Origin: a virus
Direction: 5' to 3' (one strand)
IMG/VR virus record: IMGVR_UViG_3300032246_000475
Location: 1 to 26,297 of that record
Length of the DNA: 26,297 bases
Part shown: in pieces, positions 20,801 through 26,297 of the stretch
Layout: every line of letters begins with the position of its first letter
Numbering within the stretch: the stretch's first letter is position 1
Made by a program: the position numbers and the translations under genes
Notes under the pieces: model-generated
Database searches by the model: none
What the model was told of the DNA's origin: nothing
Seen by the model: the letters and a program-made list of their open reading frames with translations, nothing else

Positions 20801-23177
20801 TCGTGCAGAACGTCCAATTACTGAAGCAGAAGAAATTTCTAACTCTTTAAAACAATTTGGTCCGTCTGTAAGACTTAATGTGCAAAACCAAGAGGCTTTA
20901 AAAGGTATGACCTTTAAGCCAGAGTTTACTGAAATTGCTAATACAAATGATAAATTTATTTTTAATTGGTTGCTTGAATTAAATAATACAGTTGGCAAAC
21001 GCAATGGTCAATTTGGCAATATAGTTCTTTGGAACATTGGCAAAAAACCAAAAGATGTTATTTCTAAACTTGTTGAATACATTGAAGGTCCTGGCAATGA
21101 TGTTGCTAAACGATTTGCAATCTATGGAGAACAAGGTGCTGAAGGTTTAGCAAATCATATTTATCTTGATGCTACATATCCACTGCGTGATTATGCTGGT
21201 CGCATTAATATGGACCTTGTAAATGGTATCCGCAATAAAGGTGGTATGGAAAACTTTACTCTTGAAGACCTTACTAAACTAGATAAACCTTATGCTCGCC
21301 CAGAATCTATTCTTGGACGTGAGATTGTTCCTCTTGGAGCACCTACCGCAGAGCAAAGTATTTACCGAGTAATTAACTCAGGATATGGTTGGGTTGGAAA
21401 GCAGATTGCTTTGCTTGACAGAGAACCTATCACTCTTGGAAATTACTTTATGTTCCGCAAGCAACTTAAGGGAACTCAAGAAGCAACTAAGAAAAACTTG
21501 CTTGCTCAAGGTATGTCAGAAGAAGGTGCTGATTCAATCGCCCGCTTCTCTACACACGAAACAGCAATGAATTTAGCACGAAACAGAACTCTTGGTTTTG
21601 TTGATAATGGTGATGTTCGCACAAATTTGGCTTATAGCCTAAGAACACTTGGTCGTTACTACCGTGCAACTGAAGATTTCTATCGCCGTCTTGGTCGTGT
21701 TGGCAAGTATGAAAAACGAGCAATAGTTCGTCTTGCTATCCTTAACCAAACTTTTGAAGACTCTGGATTTATTCATAAAGATGACAGAGGGCAAATGTAT
21801 TTCACTTATCCTAGTGATGATTTATTCACTGGAGTAATTTCAAATACTATGTCAAAAATGGGTTTAACACCTTTAACTCCATTGCCAGTTAACTTTGGTG
21901 GATATGTAAAGATGTTAACACCATCTCTTGACCCAGAATCAAACTTACCACGTTTATCAAACCCATTTGTATCTTTGGCTTTAGATGGTATGACAAATCT
22001 TCCATATATTGGAGAGTATTTAACTGGTGTTGAAAAGACACTTACTGGTGCATATAACACTGATATTCCTGCTTGGGAAAAAGCAGCACCAGTAAACATA
22101 AAAAGAGTTTATAATTTTCTGGCTGGAACTACACAAGGCACAGAGTCAAGATTTTCATCAGCAGTAAAAGCAATTAAACTTCTTGTATCTACTGGAAATG
22201 GTCCAACAAAGTCATCTGACCTTGAATTATTTTATCAGAATGTAGCAACTCAAGCAAGAAACGTAGACCTTATAAAATTAGTTATGGGTCAAGTTTCTAT
22301 TGCTTCACTTCAAACATTTGGAAATAAAGATATTCCAAAAGAATTAAAAAATTCTGGAGTATTTACTTGGGATTCTGAATTTCAAAAGTTTATGAAAAAG
22401 TTTGATGGAGACCCAGAAGCCTATTCAAAGGCTTATGTTCAGTTTGCTAAACTGTATCCATCTAAGGCTATTTATGTAACTAGTGCAACAGACACTACAA
22501 CATATGCAAGTTTTCAAAAAACTATTGAAGCAGAAAATTTTGTTCGCAAGAATCAAAAATTACTTGTTGAGCACTCAGATGCTGGTTCATTCTTTATACC
22601 AGTTTCTGGAAAGACAGATATTAATGCTTATACTTACTTAAAGAAAAAAGGGTTTATTTCAAACAAGCCTCTTGACCCAAAAGTAGCAACAGGAAAAGAA
22701 AACTTTATTCGCCAAGTAGCAACATCCGAGGCACGTCAAACTTACTACGCTTTAAATGACGAATACAATGCCAAGATTGCTGCAGCAGGTGGACCAAAGG
22801 AAAGACAGTATTGGCGTAATGAATTAACTACTCGTAAAAATGGTTTGCTTATTGCTTACCCACTATTGGGTGTTCAAGTAAGCCCTACTGCTGAAAGCAA
22901 TGCTCGTAGAATTGAAGTCATTGATGATATGAAGGCTCTTATTAGGGAAAATAAAGCCCCTAGTAAAGACCTTGCAGATACTTTTGCATCAATGATTAAT
23001 GAATATGAAAAGATGAACTCAAGTTTATCAAGAGTGAAGAGTTCTACTAGGGCAGCAGATGCCTACAAAAAGAATCTCAGGGCTGATACAAAAGATGTTA
23101 TATTTAAACTGTCCCAAAGCAGTCCAAATGCAACAACATTTTTTAATTCAGTTATTGACCCATTGATAGGAGAATAA
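17886..23177 (+). CDS. Giant virion-associated protein (1763 aa), unknown
   Basis: The largest gene of the window starts at an ATG sharing one base with the preceding stop (TAATG). It is soluble, alternating helical and mixed segments, with no strong membrane helix. A charged coiled-coil-like stretch lies at about residues 655-755 (VGEYVERLKALKSDKK and following). No catalytic motif is recognisable by eye. Its place between portal and capsid, and its length, suggest an internal or ejected virion protein. A tape-measure role is possible but is not the usual position. A few segments (GINPRL-like NLFPRLGLRSS) recall polyvalent phage proteins, without proof. Confidence 0.55.
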   Translation: MIEPKKYLTEIAQSAPGVATAAAQKGLQKNETSKIAALVTLRNTHNELTSLPQNEAYKKYQTMDKPTRDALATMFSPKYIQQDRGLVGNILNSIKTSVFYGGGSVIDMAKQINQLSGPLGLPTEIGKGIVGGISKEIQKNEAVGKTSKVVGAAAELLVRPQDKLIKQPYIAARLAAADGANGFEAFGKYAAEGFKELLPGGDDALPTDNSTSFMKYWEQASNPQNVFDEEAVSKFNNELTPAASYLGRLLASKQDLVDNFDKFQDNPGVVDLVNRYIAGDSKAGIEVANAVARFEKAKISPGRDYARTIVDLFPHEAEKAIMGDGAAKAFFTLLSAPVDFSVTFGLDPLIIGGKVRRGLMVAKYGFFKVGEGSISIEKAFSRPKVRAYWDEAGKLVETFRNGDLPTKAQALNRLQDRFPEININVVQDLAKADVRNANDALQFFDNGERFTSMLSGKVGFAGKDTLIPRMTFARGLANDARDLVSKTLGTERYSNLKTIKNDKDFIAQFTDSPEVWAGKLGFEKTGLIYTAKDKSMMAKIDRVTRQFAIAPTADRVISIADGSSANQIFKLARTVLDKTSAGSFRAVWLSADEGERLLMFKGLLKTLGVGMGLNLSNEGRLALSKIDDMSREIYSVSQSSLDIGDLADVLKTARGGMATAPKGVRAKTQEAISSVNAEGKANRLIASVNAKVGEYVERLKALKSDKKDAIAAGDELRAGAIDDEIKIVGAKLGRELKSKKELKATMGEVDEANLELPNEFDISLDRFNAGQTLDGTPRAIRQYQLDDYRSLPDFSQWREIAQRGGVVTELFGRATNNHYSKMITDGWSFINLFPRLGLRSSVEEVGMFGIIGGAEGFGYYLKGRLASRELRAARPAGIKTTVFGNEKTDKNLGFIYDTLFKVTKKHYSKEQLLAMADNPELLGRAVADSMIKNKFKPQFLQTKAGEDIANWSGDFAEFNGRVVLDDINGSSVRAERPITEAEEISNSLKQFGPSVRLNVQNQEALKGMTFKPEFTEIANTNDKFIFNWLLELNNTVGKRNGQFGNIVLWNIGKKPKDVISKLVEYIEGPGNDVAKRFAIYGEQGAEGLANHIYLDATYPLRDYAGRINMDLVNGIRNKGGMENFTLEDLTKLDKPYARPESILGREIVPLGAPTAEQSIYRVINSGYGWVGKQIALLDREPITLGNYFMFRKQLKGTQEATKKNLLAQGMSEEGADSIARFSTHETAMNLARNRTLGFVDNGDVRTNLAYSLRTLGRYYRATEDFYRRLGRVGKYEKRAIVRLAILNQTFEDSGFIHKDDRGQMYFTYPSDDLFTGVISNTMSKMGLTPLTPLPVNFGGYVKMLTPSLDPESNLPRLSNPFVSLALDGMTNLPYIGEYLTGVEKTLTGAYNTDIPAWEKAAPVNIKRVYNFLAGTTQGTESRFSSAVKAIKLLVSTGNGPTKSSDLELFYQNVATQARNVDLIKLVMGQVSIASLQTFGNKDIPKELKNSGVFTWDSEFQKFMKKFDGDPEAYSKAYVQFAKLYPSKAIYVTSATDTTTYASFQKTIEAENFVRKNQKLLVEHSDAGSFFIPVSGKTDINAYTYLKKKGFISNKPLDPKVATGKENFIRQVATSEARQTYYALNDEYNAKIAAAGGPKERQYWRNELTTRKNGLLIAYPLLGVQVSPTAESNARRIEVIDDMKALIRENKAPSKDLADTFASMINEYEKMNSSLSRVKSSTRAADAYKKNLRADTKDVIFKLSQSSPNATTFFNSVIDPLIGE

Positions 23178-23178
23178 A

Positions 23179-24111
23179 GTGGCAGGTAGTTATCAGGATA
23201 AGGATGGCGATGGCAAAGTCGCTTGGTATCCAGACCCAGCAATGCCAAATGAAAAACCTCCACGTGGGCAAGATAAATCTAAAGTTGAAACTTCAGGGTC
23301 AGATACTACACAAACAAATTCTGGTCAACAAGGTGGCACTGTTGGATTTCAAGAAGTCCCTATAAACTTACCTAACTCTTCTTTGTCATCACAAGGAGAA
23401 ACTAAGGCTGAAATAACCGAAGCCTTTTCCTCAATGTTTGGCGATAATGTTCCAAAGGAAATTGCTAGCGCATATTACAAAGAACTTAATGCTTTACAAG
23501 CATCTCGTAATACTAAACCTGTAACTAAAGGTGGAATTGATTACGTAACTCAGGGTGTATCACCACAAGAACGCAAAGATATTCTTAACAAATATCTTAA
23601 TCAATATGCAACAGTAAAAATCACAGCAGCCGCCAATGGCGATGCTAAGGCAATTGCTGGATTGCAGCGTGGGAATTTTGGTGTTGCTTTTACAACGTTA
23701 AAGAACGCATATTCAGATAATGGTATTTCATATAACTTAAAATCAATAGCACAACTTGCTAGTGAATCAGCCATTAATCCTGACAGATTAAAATCAAATA
23801 TTAACTTAATTAATATCCAGGCTAAAACATTATTTCCAGCCCTTTCAGAAAAAATTGATGCTGGATATACAGTTAAACAATTGCTTAATCCTTACATCCA
23901 GGCTCGTGCAAATATTTTGGAAGAAGACCCAGATATGGTTGATGTAAAGACTCTTTCCAGTGTAGCAAAAGACCCTAAGAATTTAATGGGTTTGTATGAT
24001 TATGAAATTTCATTGCGTCAAGACCCTAAGTGGAGGTTTACTAAGAATGCTCAAGACACACTTAGTAATGTCGCTTCGGGTATTGCCAAGACCTTCGGAT
24101 TGTTGGGATAA
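23179..24111 (+). CDS. Hypothetical virion protein with EF-hand-like N-terminus
   Basis: A 310-aa protein is read from a GTG behind AGGAG (6 nt). The N-terminus contains SYQDKDGDGKVAWYPD, a D-x-D-x-D-G loop (Asp7, 9, 11) as in calcium-binding EF-hand or Excalibur motifs. A disordered Ser/Gln/Gly linker to about residue 60 and a helical body follow. Co-transcription with the giant protein suggests a structural or ejection role. No family is recognised. Confidence 0.6.
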   Translation: MAGSYQDKDGDGKVAWYPDPAMPNEKPPRGQDKSKVETSGSDTTQTNSGQQGGTVGFQEVPINLPNSSLSSQGETKAEITEAFSSMFGDNVPKEIASAYYKELNALQASRNTKPVTKGGIDYVTQGVSPQERKDILNKYLNQYATVKITAAANGDAKAIAGLQRGNFGVAFTTLKNAYSDNGISYNLKSIAQLASESAINPDRLKSNINLINIQAKTLFPALSEKIDAGYTVKQLLNPYIQARANILEEDPDMVDVKTLSSVAKDPKNLMGLYDYEISLRQDPKWRFTKNAQDTLSNVASGIAKTFGLLG

Positions 24112-24113
24112 AT

Positions 24114-25286
24114 ATGGCTGCTAAACCAAATACAACTGCCCCTTTAGAGGATATAGGTTTTATAAATGCTGCTAAAGCAGCAAAGGCTCCAACAACAGTT
24201 ACTGGAGTTGGACCATCACAAACACCTGAACTTACACCAGCGGAAGAAAGACTATTCGGTAGATATGTAAATCCTGCTGGAGAAATAGTTCCTGGAACAA
24301 GACCAACTACACCTGCTGCTACTCCTGTTCCTGCAGCAGTGCCTAATGATAGACCTACCACTGATACTCCGATGTCTGGCGCTAAATTAGATTCTATTGC
24401 TGCTATTAAAGCATTAATGTCTTCATATGGTATTGGTGATTTAACAGATGCTATTACTAACTCTGTAATAAAAGGATATTCATCTGACACTATTCAACTT
24501 ATTATGCAAGACCCTAACAGTGCAGACCCATTAGCAGTAGCATTCCAAAAGAGATTTCCAGCAAATAAAGTCCGAGCAGCGGCAGGTAAATCAGTGCTTA
24601 GTGCAGCAGAATACTTAGCAGCAGAGCGTTCATATACTCAAGTGTTGCAATCATATGGTGTTTCATCTATGGCTAGTAAGGAAAAACTTAGTCAATTTAT
24701 CTCTAATGATATTTCAGCAGCAGAAGTTTCAGACCGTGTAGGTCTTGCTGTTAATCGTGTGCAAAATGCAGACCCTGCAACAAAGAAGATGTTGGCTGAA
24801 TACTATCCAATGCTTAATCAAACAGATATTATTGGTGCAGTTTTAGACCCAGCAGAAGGATTACCTGCACTACAACGCAAAATTCAAATTTCAGAAATTG
24901 GCGGAGCAGCACTTGCTCAAAACCTTACAACTGGAATTAAAGCAGCAAGTGACCTAAAGACTGGTTACACTGGATTGACAACTGGTTCAATGGGCGCTGA
25001 AGACCTAGCAAACTTAGGTGTAACTAAAGAACAAGCCCGTGCTGGATACCAGCAAGTGGCAGAACTTGCACCACGTGGAGAATTCCTATCAAGTATTACA
25101 GGTGGAGAAGATTATACTCGTCTTCAGGCTGAACAAGAAGCATTTCAAGGACTTGCATCTGCAAAGAGAGCAAGGGTTAATTTAACTCAATCAGAATTAG
25201 CACGCTTTGGTGGTCAATCAGGAACATCAAAGGGAGCATTCTCTACAGGATACCTAAACCGCCAAGGTAAATCAGGCGCGTTCTAA
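24114..25286 (+). CDS. Hypothetical structural-module protein
   Basis: This 390-aa protein has a Pro/Thr/Ala-rich N-terminus (to about residue 95), then a helical alanine-rich body and a Gly/Ser-rich C-terminal tail (GGQSGTSKGAFSTGYL). GGGATAA is a weak ribosome site 2 bp after the previous stop. It is co-directional with head genes and probably virion-associated. No function is recognised. Confidence 0.6.
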   Translation: MAAKPNTTAPLEDIGFINAAKAAKAPTTVTGVGPSQTPELTPAEERLFGRYVNPAGEIVPGTRPTTPAATPVPAAVPNDRPTTDTPMSGAKLDSIAAIKALMSSYGIGDLTDAITNSVIKGYSSDTIQLIMQDPNSADPLAVAFQKRFPANKVRAAAGKSVLSAAEYLAAERSYTQVLQSYGVSSMASKEKLSQFISNDISAAEVSDRVGLAVNRVQNADPATKKMLAEYYPMLNQTDIIGAVLDPAEGLPALQRKIQISEIGGAALAQNLTTGIKAASDLKTGYTGLTTGSMGAEDLANLGVTKEQARAGYQQVAELAPRGEFLSSITGGEDYTRLQAEQEAFQGLASAKRARVNLTQSELARFGGQSGTSKGAFSTGYLNRQGKSGAF

Positions 25287-25294
25287 ATAGAATC

Positions 25295-25376
25295 CTACGT
25301 GACCCACCAGCCCACGTAGCGTAGAAGACTGGTAGCAAGAGCCAGACCGATTCCCCGATTGGGACCTGTGGCTTGC
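25295..25376 (+). promoter_or_regulatory. Structured leader before the scaffold gene
   Basis: CTACGTG/CACGTAG (25295-25301, 25313-25319) forms a 7-bp hairpin. A second stem, GCAA-GCCA with TGGC-TTGC (25335-25344, 25369-25376), encloses TCCC-GGGA. It ends about 14 nt before the scaffold ribosome site. There is no T-run, so a leader, processing or partial termination role is more likely than a strong terminator. Confidence 0.45.
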
Positions 25377-25405
25377 GATTCAAACGAATAGAAGGGTGGG
25401 TTGCT

Positions 25406-25885
25406 ATGAGCAACAACTACTGGGATGAAGACGAAGACGAACTAGATACCGACACTGATGTGCAAATGGACGGAAGTGACTTACTTAAAAAGTTACGTAA
25501 AGCCAAGCGTGCAGACGAAAAGCGTATCAAGGAACTTACTGAGCAACTTGAGGGACTATCCAAGTCGCAGCGTGAGCGAACAGTCAAAGAAGTCCTAGAA
25601 AAGAAAGGTGTCAATGCAAAGGCGGCACGTTTAATTCTTAAAGATATTGATGATGTTAGCGAAGAATCAGTTAATCACTGGCTTGACGATAACGCTGAAT
25701 TGTTTGGAATTAAAGTAGATACGCCAGAGCAACAAGTAGATGAAACTAACAGAGCAGCCTTGCGTCAGCAAGATGCAGTTACTACAAATGCTTTCACCTT
25801 TGACCGAATGGAAGATATAAATATGAAGATTGACAATGCGGATTCTATGGACGCATTGTTAGACATTCTCCGTTCACAAAATTAA
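25406..25885 (+). CDS. Probable capsid scaffolding protein
   Basis: A 159-aa protein starts at ATG 25406 behind AGGGTGGG; an in-frame TTG upstream would add 11 residues through the ribosome site and is rejected. The N-terminus is very acidic (DEDEDELDTD), then a Lys/Arg/Glu-rich coiled coil (KKLRKAKRADEKRIKELTEQ), then a helical C-terminus ending LLDILRSQN. This layout and position immediately before the major capsid gene fit a scaffolding protein that guides procapsid assembly. It may be a substrate of the Ntn-hydrolase. Confidence 0.75.
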   Translation: MSNNYWDEDEDELDTDTDVQMDGSDLLKKLRKAKRADEKRIKELTEQLEGLSKSQRERTVKEVLEKKGVNAKAARLILKDIDDVSEESVNHWLDDNAELFGIKVDTPEQQVDETNRAALRQQDAVTTNAFTFDRMEDINMKIDNADSMDALLDILRSQN

Positions 25886-25921
25886 TCATAGTTTAACTTA
25901 AATCACCTTGGAGGTGACATA

Positions 25922-26297
25922 ATGGCAAACGCCTATACAACAACAGGCTCTGGCTCCCTAGGAGGCACAGCAGGTGGCGCTGGTCTAGTCCAGAAGGCAT
26001 ACGACCGTCTTCTAGAATTCGCTCTCCGTTCTGAACCACTTATTCGTTCAGTCGCAGACAAGCGTCCAGCAAAGCAAGCAATTCCAGGTTCAACAGTAAT
26101 CCTACAACGTTACCAAGACCTAGCAGCAGCAACTTCTACACTAACAGAATCATCTGACCCAGATGCAGTAGCACTGTCTACACCAACATCTGTAACCATT
26201 ACTCTTGCAGAGTATGGTAACTCAGTCCTTGTTACACGTGCTTTGGAACTATTCAGCCTTGCTGACGTAGACCCAGCAATTGCTAACATTATTGCGT
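25922..26297 (+). CDS. Major capsid protein, N-terminal part (runs off the window)
   Basis: The frame is open from ATG 25922 to the window end (125 codons). It has the strongest ribosome site seen here, GGAGGTGA at 5 nt. The sequence has a Gly/Thr-rich N-arm, a helix (LVQKAYDRLLEFALRSEPLI) and beta-rich text with TLTESSDPDAVALSTP and YGNSVLVTRALELFSL. This resembles the N4-gp56-type HK97-fold capsid proteins. Position after the scaffold gene supports it. Confidence 0.82.
   Translation, partial: MANAYTTTGSGSLGGTAGGAGLVQKAYDRLLEFALRSEPLIRSVADKRPAKQAIPGSTVILQRYQDLAAATSTLTESSDPDAVALSTPTSVTITLAEYGNSVLVTRALELFSLADVDPAIANIIA

Noticed and set aside
19889-21004. Minus-strand open frames of 99 and 133 codons inside the giant gene
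   Set aside because: They are serine/leucine-rich antisense shadows without ribosome sites, within an uninterrupted long gene.
1-26297. CRISPR array, integrase, insertion sequence or complete tRNA gene
   Set aside because: No regularly spaced repeats, recombinase motifs, terminal inverted repeats with a transposase, or cloverleaf were found by eye.

Overview
This window is a tailed double-stranded DNA phage genome segment, or a prophage-like contig. No integrase or attachment site is visible. The host is most likely a low-GC actinobacterium such as the freshwater acI/Nanopelagicales lineage. That inference rests on a WhiB-family regulator (a family confined to Actinobacteria and their phages), actinobacterial-style cell-wall hydrolases, AT-rich DNA and a site matching the mycobacterial-type LexA box. 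The host is inferred, not shown.

Layout. (1) 1-1106, plus strand: a lysis cassette of holin-like protein, CHAP endolysin and a second small membrane protein, closed by a strong hairpin terminator. (2) 1106-1561, minus strand: one probable PD-(D/E)XK nuclease-like gene; a divergent AT-rich promoter region follows. (3) 1748-7809, plus strand: a tightly coupled replication and nucleotide operon with a Cas4/RecB-like nuclease split over two frames, a zinc-tail protein, a methyltransferase, a RecA/DnaB-like helicase, a resolvase-like nuclease, a DnaG-type primase split over two frames, an Nmad1/MazG-like protein, another PD-(D/E)XK nuclease and a sigma-like protein. (4) 7791-12254, minus strand: a dense run of 24 very small genes, most overlapping by 1, 4 or 8 nt. 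About half encode Cys/His-rich zinc-ribbon-like microproteins, and the run ends with WhiB, a lytic transglycosylase and an FmdB-like protein. It is served by three similar promoters at about 12.3, 11.6 and 10.55 kb, each with a CRP-like palindrome 10-11 bp upstream of the -35. Many of these genes are under 60 codons and were found by reading the minus strand directly. (5) 12255-12959: a 700-bp non-coding control region with a LexA-like box, TTAGAC/GTCTAA iterons and a series of perfect hairpins. (6) 12960-26297, plus strand: the packaging and head module with terminase, portal, an HslV/proteasome-like Ntn-hydrolase, a 1763-aa virion-type protein, two further unknowns, scaffold and the start of the major capsid protein.

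The points most worth attention are: the proteasome-like peptidase in the slot normally held by the head-maturation protease; the zinc-microprotein cassette with its repeated promoter modules, two of which contain a covarying three-way-junction fold; the Fe-S nuclease and the primase, both interrupted by a +1 shift; and the complex control region before the terminase.
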